From positions 1 to 14,056 of the forward strand of contig WRJW01000207.1 of NCBI GenBank assembly GCA_009778375.1: a stretch of DNA of 14,056 bases, in the 5' to 3' direction. The stretch comes from Bacteroidota bacterium (GTDB taxonomy: Bacteria; Bacteroidota; Bacteroidia; Bacteroidales; UBA932). The position numbers were made by a program, and so were the translations under genes. How positions within the stretch are numbered: position 1 is the first letter of the stretch; every line of letters starts with the position of its first letter. The notes beneath the pieces were generated by a model. That model had not been told where the DNA came from. It worked only from the letters and a program-made list of their open reading frames with translations, and did not search any database. Shown here one piece after another: positions 7,085 through 13,495 of the stretch.

Positions 7085-8281
7085 TTATACATTCATGGGA
7101 GGAGGAGGAGGCAAGGCGCCAAAACAGGGGGCCAGCGCAGGTATGGTGTTGGCGGCTGCCCAGGCGGTCATTCCTGCCGTCCAAACCAAGGTGTCGGGCA
7201 TAAAGGATCCCTGCTGTGCCATCTGTTGCAATTGCATGGGGCCAAAGGGGCCCTGCTGCATTCCGTTCACGGTAATGTGGAACATGGGTTGCGGAGGAGG
7301 AGGTGGCGGTAGCGGAGGCGGAGTGCCGGCGGGGGGATACTGGGCAGCAGGATACTGCGGTCCGGCAGGGGGATACTGCGGCATAGCGCCTTGAAACTGC
7401 TGGTTTTGTGGATTCATCACCTGTTGCGCCATCTGTCCGGCCATGGCAAAACCCATTCCCATTCCCATGGCAGATCCGGCGGGATTATTGCCGCCGCTCG
7501 GATTTTGCGCCCCTGCCATCAGGGAGTCGGCAAATTGCATTTGGGTGTAGGCGCCCATGTTGCCGATTACCCCCATACTGGTGCGTTTATCAAGGGCCTG
7601 TTCTACCGCTTCGGGCAAAGAGATGTTCTCTACCAAAAATTTGGTCAGCTCTATGCCGTATTCGGCAAAATCATCTTTAAGGGAGGCGCATAAGGCGCCC
7701 GAAAACTCGTTCAGGTTTGCGGCCATATCCAGGGCGGCGATTTTGGATTCGGCCAGATGGTCGGTAAACTTGGTAATGACAAAATTACGCAACTGTTCGC
7801 TGATTCCTTCGGTAGTAAATTCGCCGCTTGTTCCCGCCACATTGGTAATAAACTTGGTGGGGTCTTTGGCGTCTATCCTAAAACAGTAAGAGCCAAAAGC
7901 TCTCATGCGGATGGGTCCAAATTCGGGATCGCGCATCATAATCGGATTGGGCGTTCCCCAGCGCAGGTTTAAGAACTGCTTGGTGTTTACAAAGTAGACG
8001 TCTACTTTAAAAGGAGAGTTAAAACCATACTTCCAGCCCATAATGGTGGTAAGGATGGGCATATTATTGGTTTCCAACACGTGGCGACCGGGTGGATAGA
8101 TGTCGGCAAACTGGCCTTCGTTTACTAAAATGGCCACCTGCGATTCGCGCACGGTCAGTTGGGCTCCGTTCTTAATCTCCGCCTGATAACGCGGAAAGCG
8201 CCAAATCATGGTGTCCGAAGTCTGATCCGTCCACTCAATGATGTCTATAAACTCGGCGCGAAGTTTGTTTAAGATTCCCAT
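7085..8281 (-). CDS. SPFH/YdjI-like protein with C-terminal GYF_2 domain
   Basis: This is a 398-residue fusion. Residues 1-235, starting MGILNKLRAEFIDIIEW and holding VRESQVAILVNEGQFADIYPPGRH, form the SPFH (stomatin/prohibitin-like) domain of the YdjI type, also annotated 'virion core protein'. Residues about 245-332 are a low-complexity Met/Gln/Gly/Pro linker with a polyproline run at 321-331. Residues 333-383 are a GYF_2 domain (GPFGPMQLQQMAQQG, then DTLVW and GMTAW), a fold that binds proline-rich peptides in other proteins. The C-terminus ends PPPPPMNV. YdjI relatives usually end in a zinc ribbon; here that part is instead in the next gene. SPFH proteins form membrane-associated rings or platforms. 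The start at 8281 is about 30 bases after the predicted transcription start. It is the first gene of operon B. Confidence 0.92.
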   Translation of the reverse strand: MGILNKLRAEFIDIIEWTDQTSDTMIWRFPRYQAEIKNGAQLTVRESQVAILVNEGQFADIYPPGRHVLETNNMPILTTIMGWKYGFNSPFKVDVYFVNTKQFLNLRWGTPNPIMMRDPEFGPIRMRAFGSYCFRIDAKDPTKFITNVAGTSGEFTTEGISEQLRNFVITKFTDHLAESKIAALDMAANLNEFSGALCASLKDDFAEYGIELTKFLVENISLPEAVEQALDKRTSMGVIGNMGAYTQMQFADSLMAGAQNPSGGNNPAGSAMGMGMGFAMAGQMAQQVMNPQNQQFQGAMPQYPPAGPQYPAAQYPPAGTPPPLPPPPPPQPMFHITVNGMQQGPFGPMQLQQMAQQGSFMPDTLVWTAGMTAWAAANTIPALAPCFGALPPPPPMNV

Positions 8282-8314
8282 ATCACTTTTTCATTTAGGC
8301 ATATTAATACGCGG

Positions 8315-8345
8315 CAAAGATACGGGGCGATTGCAGGCGCGTCAA
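8315..8345 (-). promoter_or_regulatory. Bacteroidota promoter of the SPFH operon
   Basis: On the minus strand, TTG (8343-8345), 20 bp and TATCTTTG (8315-8322). The predicted transcription start is near 8311, leaving a leader of about 30 bases before the ATG at 8281. Confidence 0.85.
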
Positions 8346-8376
8346 TGAGTATTTATACTCAATTTTTATGAGTATG
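8342..8376 (-). promoter_or_regulatory. Operator-like 35-bp element, copy 2
   Basis: Identical to copy 3 over all 35 bp. Half-sites are at 8345-8351 (ATGAGTA), 8356-8362 (TACTCAA) and 8368-8374 (ATGAGTA) on the plus strand. The first two form the perfect 16-bp palindrome 8346-8361, centred near -42 of the SPFH promoter. Confidence 0.88.
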
Positions 8377-8381
8377 CTTAC

Positions 8382-8421
8382 ACCACAAAGGGACGATCCA
8401 AATGTACCGTCCCTTTGTGGT
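8382..8421 (-). terminator. Perfect 14-bp hairpin after the BACON lipoprotein gene
   Basis: ACCACAAAGGGACG (8382-8395) pairs perfectly with 8408-8421 around a 12-base loop. It starts 17 bases after the stop of the lipoprotein gene on the minus strand. No clean U-tract follows, so it may act as a transcript end or RNA-stabilising stem. It insulates operon C from the promoter of operon B. Confidence 0.6.
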
Positions 8422-8437
8422 AGAAAGCGATAGCAGG

Positions 8438-9496
8438 TTACAGCATGGACATTACCAATGGGATCAGGATTGCTAATGAACTATCTAAACCAATTCCTTG
8501 ATCATAGTCCTGCATTCCATCTGTATCCAAACCCGAAATGGGAACAGGAAGTAAGGAGGCAATATTCTCACACGCTGATTTTCCCAAAATAAAGCCACTC
8601 CCAATGCCGTCAAACGAACAAGCTATCCCAATTTTTCCTGAACCGTCATACAAATACGCCCAGGTTACCGTGATCGTTAAATCAAAGGGTGGAGAAAAAG
8701 GAAGAGAAAAAGGATCCTCTTCTTTGCCTCCCTCTGTGTACACACCGGTAAAACCGGCTGTCTTTTCTATGGCCTTATCGGTAAGGTTAACGCTCTCCAC
8801 CGGTTCAAAAGTTGTCTTATACCAAGTTCCACCATTAAACCGATAGTCTGAACCGACCGTTTTGGGAGCCGTAACCGTCAAGGTAAACATTTGGGTCGCG
8901 TCCGGCGAAACGCCGTTGGTTGCCGTAACCTCTAACGTGTGCGTACCTGCGGGAGTCGAAGTACCAATCGTGATCACCCCCGTGGTCGCGTTGATGGCAA
9001 TGCCGGAAGGAATGGTTCCCGAAAGGCTAAAGGTGATCGTCGGATCCCCCGTTGCCGTAACCGTAAAAGTGCCGCCAATGCCTTCTTCTACAGTTGTGCT
9101 GCCCAAACTCGTAATCGTCGGAGGTACAGGCGCGGTTATGGACGCCTCCTTTTGGGTAACCTCCACCTTAAGTTTGTCGCCGTTGGCGGCCATAAAAATG
9201 AGGGTCTGCTTCCGCTCATCCCCCGAGTTGGGGTCAGCCGTAACCGTTACCGTTGCGGCAATAATTGCGTGATCCGGAGTTACCTTCAACCACGGAAAAA
9301 GATCGTCCGCATTTTGCAACTTCCAACTCATGGGACTATAGAGGAAAAAAGTTTGAGTATCGCCCGATCCGTCTAAGATAAGGCCTTCAACATCCGCGCT
9401 CAGTACACTGGGCATACAGCAGTCGAAATCTTTACAGCCGTGTAACATAAGACCGGCAAAGGCAAAAAACACGGTAATTTTTTTAAACATAATCAT
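8438..9496 (-). CDS. Lipoprotein with BACON and Ig-like (He_PIG-type) domains
   Basis: The 352-residue protein has a lipoprotein signal (MFKK, hydrophobic core, LMLHGC with Cys21). Residues about 33-116 resemble a BACON domain: FLYSPMSWKL and a DLFPWLKVTPDH segment, then TVTVTADPNSGDERKQTLIF and VEVTQKE. Residues about 125-210 are an Ig-like putative-Ig (He_PIG) domain: PPTITSLGSTTVEEG, TFSLSGTIPSGIAINATTG and HTLEVTATNG. The remaining part (211-352) is unassigned and ends in an unusual hydrophobic tail, SLAILIPLVMSML. BACON domains occur in Bacteroidota surface proteins and were proposed to bind carbohydrate or mucin. It follows the small membrane-protein gene after 121 bp with no convincing promoter, so it is probably the second gene of operon C. 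An alternative ATG lies two codons downstream. Confidence 0.88.
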   Translation of the reverse strand: MIMFKKITVFFAFAGLMLHGCKDFDCCMPSVLSADVEGLILDGSGDTQTFFLYSPMSWKLQNADDLFPWLKVTPDHAIIAATVTVTADPNSGDERKQTLIFMAANGDKLKVEVTQKEASITAPVPPTITSLGSTTVEEGIGGTFTVTATGDPTITFSLSGTIPSGIAINATTGVITIGTSTPAGTHTLEVTATNGVSPDATQMFTLTVTAPKTVGSDYRFNGGTWYKTTFEPVESVNLTDKAIEKTAGFTGVYTEGGKEEDPFSLPFSPPFDLTITVTWAYLYDGSGKIGIACSFDGIGSGFILGKSACENIASLLPVPISGLDTDGMQDYDQGIGLDSSLAILIPLVMSML

Positions 9497-9536
9497 TGCG
9501 TTTTAACTAATTTATTAATAGTGCATTAATTTTTAC

Positions 9537-9553
9537 TATACATCAATTGTATA
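9537..9553. other. Small inverted repeat between operon C genes
   Basis: TATACA (9537-9542) and TGTATA (9548-9553) form a 6-bp stem with a 5-base loop in the 121-bp gap between the two operon C genes. It is short and A/T rich; a role in RNA processing is possible but unsupported. Confidence 0.25.
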
Positions 9554-9617
9554 CACAGCAAACAAACCTCCAACAGCTTTTGACCACCGGAAGTTTTTTT
9601 GCAGAACGTGATACCCG

Positions 9618-10004
9618 TTACGCTAATTTCTTGTTCTGGTAAGCACCAATCAGGTAAAGGGCCGGAAGCAACAATCCGGTAATCAGACTTGTAGTGTTCA
9701 TGCCGGAACCGGCGCTCACATAAAGTATGTTGGATAAAACAACCAAAGCGGCCGTTAGAACGCCGTACAAAATACAAGTGTTTGCTTTTTCGGGCTTTGC
9801 GGCATACTTAACCCCGCAAATACCGGCAATCAGGTTGACAATACCTCCGGCAAGCATTAAGAGGGCCGCAAAAGTAATCAGGTTTAAGCCTCCAAAGAGG
9901 GCGGCAATGCCCCCTACCACTAAGCCGAGGATGATGGAGATTATACTCCCGATGATCATAAGGATACCCACGATTTTGAGCAATTTGTTACTTTTCTTTT
10001 CCAT
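9618..10004 (-). CDS. Small four-helix integral membrane protein (DUF4064-like)
   Basis: The 128-residue protein starts with a Lys-rich cytosolic segment (MEKKSNKLLK) and then has four hydrophobic helices at about 11-36, 40-64, 76-96 and 105-121, with Gly-rich packing motifs, ending QNKKLA. The pattern resembles small DUF4064-type membrane proteins of Firmicutes and Bacteroidota, but the family call is tentative. No catalytic residues are apparent. It is the first gene of operon C, with a leader of about 55 bases from the predicted start site, and its promoter carries copy 3 of the 35-bp element. Its position under the same promoter type as lemA and the SPFH gene suggests a membrane-associated part of the same response. 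A frame overlapping its 3' end (to 9526) is a shadow. Confidence 0.82.
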   Translation of the reverse strand: MEKKSNKLLKIVGILMIIGSIISIILGLVVGGIAALFGGLNLITFAALLMLAGGIVNLIAGICGVKYAAKPEKANTCILYGVLTAALVVLSNILYVSAGSGMNTTSLITGLLLPALYLIGAYQNKKLA

Positions 10005-10064
10005 AGTTTTTTGGTTTTTAATTGATTAGTTTGATGGTTAAAAATTAATTATAGATAGACGGCG

Positions 10065-10095
10065 CAAAGATACAAGTCCGGTTCTTACCAATCAA
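10065..10095 (-). promoter_or_regulatory. Bacteroidota promoter of operon C
   Basis: On the minus strand, TTG (10093-10095), 20 bp and TATCTTTG (10065-10072), the same spacing as the other two element-linked promoters. Confidence 0.85.
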
Positions 10096-10126
10096 TGAGT
10101 ATTTATACTCAATTTTTATGAGTATG
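10092..10126 (-). promoter_or_regulatory. Operator-like 35-bp element, copy 3
   Basis: Identical to copy 2. It fills the gap between the -33 box of operon C and the histidine-kinase stop codon, which begins two bases beyond it at 10129. The palindrome TGAGTAT-2 bp-ATACTCA and the third half-site are intact. Confidence 0.88.
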
Positions 10127-10128
10127 TT

Positions 10129-12066
10129 TTACAGCTGATCGGGAAGGGCAAACCAAAACCGGCTCCCTCTTCCTTCTGCACTCTCTACATGGAGATGAGT
10201 GCCGTGCTTTTCGAGAAACTCCTTGCATACTATCAAGCCCAATCCAACGCCCGTTTCTCCTGCAGTTCCTTGATGAAACGATGGACGATTGAGGCGAAAA
10301 AGGTTTTGCAGTTGCTCGGCAGAGATACCTGTTCCGGTGTCGCTGACCGATACCTTATGTGGGGTTACCTCCAGCGTAACGCTGCCTCCTTTTGCCGTAA
10401 ACTTTACAGCGTTCACCAACAGGTTGCGTACCACCGTGGCCAACATATTGTCGTCGCCGGTGACAAGGAGCGACGCCGGCATCCGTACCTCCAGCGCCAC
10501 TCCTTTTGCGTCCGCCATATTATGGATGAGCTCCATCCCCGATTGTAAGAGGGATGTCAGGTCAAAGAGCCTTGGATAGTAAGAGATACGTCCTGTCTGC
10601 ACCTGCGCCCAACCCAGCAGCGTATAGAGGAGTTCTACCTGCTCATTGGCCGATTGAAGCAGTTTTTGGTGGTATTTGGCCACGGAAGCACCCTCCCATT
10701 CTCTCGAATGATCAACCAATAATTTCAGGGCGTCTCGCTGCATAACGGCAGGATTCTTGAGGTCGTGCGAAATAATGCTAAAGAATTTATCTTTAGTGGC
10801 ATTGGTGTCGGCTAATTCGCGGTTACGGCGGGTACGCTGTGCCAAAAAAAACAAGAGCAACACAAAGAGCAACCCTGCGGCTATGAGGAGTCCGATATAA
10901 ATAAACTGTCGTATTTTGTGCCGCTCGATTTCTGTTTGCTGACGAAGAATTTTAACCTCTTTTTCAGCCGTTTCGTATTTGACTTGAAATTCGTTGATTT
11001 GTTGCTGGGTCGTCTCTTTAAAAATTGAATCGTTCATATGACCATACTGCTCCAAATAAAAGAGGGCTTGGGCGGTATTTCCCGTCACTTTACTGACTTC
11101 ATACAAAAAATGGTTAGCATCTCTAAGGGTGCGGAGCAAGTGGTTTTTTTCTGCGATGGCCACACAATAGTGCAACGTTTCGATTGCTCCTGCAAAACGC
11201 CCCTGCTGCAATTGCAGGCGTCCCAAACTCAGTAACGATTCGGCTAATGGTTGTTGACGGTTATTCTGCTCAAAAACAGGAATGGCGCGCTGATAGCAAT
11301 TTTCGGCCTGCGGCAAACTGTCCATTTTTTCATAAATGTCGCCCATAATCCGCCGATGAACGGCAATGCGTTCGTCGCGTTCGTTACGTTCAATCTTTTC
11401 GTCGTACACAAGCGCCGCGCTAATCAGCCGTAACGCCTCGTCGTAAATACCAAGCACAGCATATTCCTTTGCCAACTGACTCAATCGACCGGCATATTGC
11501 ATGGGACGGTTAAGCGGACGTTCGATCTCCTCGGCGCGACTGAAATAGGCAATAGCTTCCTCGTTTTTACCCCAGGTGCTATAAACCACGCCAAGGTCGT
11601 TGAGCGTAATGCTCACAGCGGGCGCATCGTCCATCCGCAACTCAAGTTCGTAGCACCTAAGCATCAACTCTATGGCTTTTTCGTAATCGCCCATTTTAAA
11701 ATAAGCGTTGGCGGCATTGGAATAATTTACATCCATGGCGTTCAAGTCTCCCGCCTCTTCGTACTCTTTTGCCGCCTCAAGGGCAAACCGGACGGCTCTT
11801 GCCAAGTCGCTAAGGACATAATCGGCATACGAGGCCATCAATTCGTGGACAATAGCGGCCATAAGTACCGGTTCGGTATTGGGGGTGACCCGAAAGAGGG
11901 TATCGGTACATTCCGCTTTATATGCCGCCTGCGCTATTTCGTTGACTAAGGAGATGCGCCTGTCGCCCTTTGCCTCCATCCAAAGATGGTAAAGGCTGTC
12001 TACATTTTGTCCAAAACCGCAAACAGCTATGGTCATCAAGAGTAATACCGGCCACAGTCTTTTCAT
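10129..12066 (-). CDS. TPR-containing sensor histidine kinase
   Basis: This is a 645-residue membrane sensor. A signal peptide (1-20) precedes a periplasmic region with several TPR-type helix pairs (about 75-350; for example NAANAYFKMGDYEKAIELM and EEAIAYF). A coiled coil (about 351-388) leads to one membrane helix (388-409). The cytosolic part has an H-box FFSIISHDLKNP with phospho-acceptor His434, then an ATPase domain with N-box NLLVNAVKF (Asn552), G1 box SDTGTG (576-580) and G2 box GETGVGLGL (603-611). All kinase motifs are present, so it should be active. It follows the response-regulator gene by three bases, so the two are co-transcribed and almost certainly partners. The signal sensed by the TPR domain is unknown; periplasmic protein or peptide binding is plausible. 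Confidence 0.95.
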   Translation of the reverse strand: MKRLWPVLLLMTIAVCGFGQNVDSLYHLWMEAKGDRRISLVNEIAQAAYKAECTDTLFRVTPNTEPVLMAAIVHELMASYADYVLSDLARAVRFALEAAKEYEEAGDLNAMDVNYSNAANAYFKMGDYEKAIELMLRCYELELRMDDAPAVSITLNDLGVVYSTWGKNEEAIAYFSRAEEIERPLNRPMQYAGRLSQLAKEYAVLGIYDEALRLISAALVYDEKIERNERDERIAVHRRIMGDIYEKMDSLPQAENCYQRAIPVFEQNNRQQPLAESLLSLGRLQLQQGRFAGAIETLHYCVAIAEKNHLLRTLRDANHFLYEVSKVTGNTAQALFYLEQYGHMNDSIFKETTQQQINEFQVKYETAEKEVKILRQQTEIERHKIRQFIYIGLLIAAGLLFVLLLFFLAQRTRRNRELADTNATKDKFFSIISHDLKNPAVMQRDALKLLVDHSREWEGASVAKYHQKLLQSANEQVELLYTLLGWAQVQTGRISYYPRLFDLTSLLQSGMELIHNMADAKGVALEVRMPASLLVTGDDNMLATVVRNLLVNAVKFTAKGGSVTLEVTPHKVSVSDTGTGISAEQLQNLFRLNRPSFHQGTAGETGVGLGLIVCKEFLEKHGTHLHVESAEGRGSRFWFALPDQL

Positions 12067-12069
12067 TGC

Positions 12070-12717
12070 TTACTCCAACCGTATGATTCCGTGTTTGAGG
12101 GCATAGTGAACCATTTCTGCCGTGCTGTTGATGCCCAATTTACGAAATATGTTGTTTTTATGATTATTGACGGTACGCAGGCTAATGTAGAGGCGATCGG
12201 CGATCCCTTTACCCGACAATCCATCGCGGCAAAGCTCGATGATCCGTTTCTCCTGATCGGTAAATTCTGCCGTCACCTCTGTTGTCTTCTTTATCGAAAC
12301 ATACAAATTGTATATAATGCCCGAAATATCTTTTCCAAAATAGTAAACTCCCTGCATAATGGAGCGTATGGCGTCGGCATATTCATCCACTCCCCCATGA
12401 CGTTTGCTTATAAATCCCTCTATGCCAATATCAAGCATCTGCTTGATCACCGTTACGGAATCTTCGGAAGAGAGGACAAGAATATTCAGATCGGGACGCT
12501 CGGTCTTGAGGCGGCGGGCAATATCAACGCCGCTCATGTCGGGGAGGCGGATGTCGAGCAACACAAGATCGACCGCAACGGTTTGCAGCAGAAGAAATAA
12601 TTCGGTTCCCGATTGAGCCTCGCCAACGACGCAAATATCCGGATGACGGTGCTCTATGCCCGTTCTCACCCCCATTCTAAAAAATTCCTGGTCGTCAACA
12701 ATAAGTACTTTTATCAC
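12070..12717 (-). CDS. NarL/LuxR family response regulator
   Basis: With a GTG start at 12715-12717 the product is 215 residues, the normal size for this family. The receiver domain begins at residue 2 (IKVLIVDDQ; acidic pair Asp8, Asp9) and has the phospho-acceptor Asp55 in LVLLDIRLPD, Ser83 in VLSSED and Lys105 in ISKRH. A LuxR-type helix-turn-helix lies at about 150-213 (IIELCRDGLSGKGIADRL, then SLRTVNNHKNNIFRKLGI). The frame extends to an ATG at 12819, giving 249 residues, but the extra 34 have no family match and would start upstream of the likely -7 box (12736-12743), so GTG is preferred. It heads the operon with the sensor kinase. Its DNA-binding type fits the TACTCAT half-sites in front of operons A, B and C; that link is inference. 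Confidence 0.94.
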   Translation of the reverse strand: MIKVLIVDDQEFFRMGVRTGIEHRHPDICVVGEAQSGTELFLLLQTVAVDLVLLDIRLPDMSGVDIARRLKTERPDLNILVLSSEDSVTVIKQMLDIGIEGFISKRHGGVDEYADAIRSIMQGVYYFGKDISGIIYNLYVSIKKTTEVTAEFTDQEKRIIELCRDGLSGKGIADRLYISLRTVNNHKNNIFRKLGINSTAEMVHYALKHGIIRLE

Positions 12718-12735
12718 GGTCTTTGCATTTGGGAA

Positions 12736-12743
12736 CAAAGGTA
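12736..12743 (-). promoter_or_regulatory. -7 box of the response-regulator/kinase operon
   Basis: TACCTTTG on the minus strand fits TAnnTTTG and would start transcription about 15 bases before the GTG. A good TTG at -33 is not seen. The 35-bp element is absent here, so the regulator does not appear to use it on its own promoter. Confidence 0.55.
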
Positions 12744-12770
12744 ATAAAATTGTACATATTCGAAGCGGGG

Positions 12771-12783
12771 AAGTGATCCGCCC
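12771..12783. repeat. 13-bp direct repeat matching the tRNA-Lys 3' end
   Basis: AAGTGATCCGCCC here is identical to 13493-13505, which covers the last nine bases of the tRNA acceptor/T arm, the discriminator base and three bases beyond. It could be the remnant of an attachment site; it lies downstream of the tRNA 3' end, as expected for integration there. Confidence 0.35.
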
Positions 12784-12846
12784 TCCATTTCTCTCTTTGC
12801 AGAACAGTTTGATCTGCACAAGTACAACTAATAAGGGATGAGCGTG

Positions 12847-13116
12847 CTAATTAGGAAAAAACTTGTAGAAGTCTTTACGGGGCAGGCAGGCAACAAGAAT
12901 GACCGTGTCGCTCTCAATAGTTACGCCAATACGGTAGTCGCCAACCTTAATGCGGTAAGAAATTTTAAACCCTTTCAACTTTTTCAGTTCTGGAATATCT
13001 TATACAGACTTTGCGTGAATTATTGAACAAATAGCAGTATCAACAGATTTTTTAATAATAGGGTCAGATATTTTTTTAATGCAGCGCAAGAAAGCAGGTT
13101 TTGGTATGACATTCAT
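12847..13116 (-). pseudogene. RelE/ParE-type toxin, broken by an in-frame stop
   Basis: Reading from the ATG at 13114-13116 gives 38 residues (MNVIPKPAFLRCIKKISDP...), an in-frame TAA at 13000-13002, and then 50 more codons in the same frame to a TAG at 12847-12849. The second half, with DIPELKKLKGFKISYRIKVGD followed by YRIGVTI and VACLPRKDFYKFFPN, is the conserved core of Bacteroidota RelE/ParE toxins (LKKLKG, YRI.GDYRIG, RKD.YK.FP). The stop sits where relatives have an ordinary residue just before DIP, so one base change (for example AAA to TAA) explains it. No frameshift is needed. The ATG overlaps the antitoxin stop by four bases (ATGA), the usual toxin-antitoxin layout. The toxin should be inactive unless the stop is read through. 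Confidence 0.85.
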
Positions 13117-13310
13117 CCCCTCAAGACTTCAAAAACTTCGTCCATAGATGCAAATCCCTGTTCCTTAATGCCTTCTTCGATAATACGTCCCAATACCATA
13201 TCCTCAAACCACTCTTCAGGGTCAAGAACTTTAGCGCCTATTTGCTTGGAGAAATCGTGCAGACAACGCACGTCTGCCGGTGTTTTTGGCTCAATAACAA
13301 CGGGTAACAT
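13113..13310 (-). CDS. Type II antitoxin-like protein
   Basis: This is a 65-residue acidic protein (MLPVVIEPKTPADVRCLHDF..., ending SMDEVFEVLRG). It ends four bases into the start of the RelE-type toxin remnant, which is the main reason to call it an antitoxin. The N-terminal strand (VVIEPKTPADV) followed by helices resembles short Bacteroidota antitoxins partnered with this toxin type, but I cannot name the family. It contains no disrupting change and may persist alone after toxin loss, or protect against related toxins elsewhere. A likely promoter and repeat operator lie at 13340-13378. Confidence 0.78.
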   Translation of the reverse strand: MLPVVIEPKTPADVRCLHDFSKQIGAKVLDPEEWFEDMVLGRIIEEGIKEQGFASMDEVFEVLRG

Positions 13311-13339
13311 AACATATTGATTTTAAAATATTTTGTTCA

Positions 13340-13372
13340 TTGGTACAACATTTAAATCTTGTTGGTACAACA
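13340..13372 (-). promoter_or_regulatory. Paired 11-bp direct repeat, likely antitoxin operator
   Basis: TTGGTACAACA occurs at 13340-13350 and again at 13362-13372, 22 bp apart (about two helical turns). The second lies within TTGTTG-GTA-CAACAA (13360-13374), an inverted repeat, and overlaps the -7 box. This layout suits autorepression of the toxin-antitoxin operon. Confidence 0.55.
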
Positions 13373-13378
13373 AAGGTA
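13371..13378 (-). promoter_or_regulatory. -7 box of the toxin-antitoxin operon
   Basis: TACCTTTG on the minus strand fits TAnnTTTG and lies about 60 bases before the antitoxin ATG. No TTG is seen at the expected -33 distance. Confidence 0.5.
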
Positions 13379-13455
13379 CAATAAAATGGTGAAATGTTAT
13401 CCCAATTCGTCCAGATTTTCCGTAATCTCTTACTTTTAAAACGCTGATTATAAAC

Positions 13456-13487
13456 AAAAAACCCTCACAGTCAATTTCTTGTGAGGG
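13456..13487 (-). terminator. Rho-independent terminator of tRNA-Lys
   Basis: On the minus strand, CCCTCACA and TGTGAGGG form an 8-bp stem with a 10-base loop, followed by a run of six T. It begins nine bases after the tRNA discriminator base. Confidence 0.88.
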
Positions 13488-13495
13488 ATGAAAAG

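Noticed and set aside
7080..7394. Gly/Cys-rich plus-strand frame
   Set aside because: It is the reverse reading of the proline/Met-rich linker and GYF_2 domain of the SPFH protein; the Gly and Cys richness follows from the complement of proline codons.
9526..9777. 83-codon minus-strand frame overlapping the small membrane-protein gene
   Set aside because: Out of frame with a well-formed four-helix membrane protein and without any domain or signal.
13000..13002. Recoded stop codon (stop read as an amino acid) in the toxin
   Set aside because: TAA ends several intact genes in this window, and no recoding signal is visible; a simple nonsense mutation is enough.
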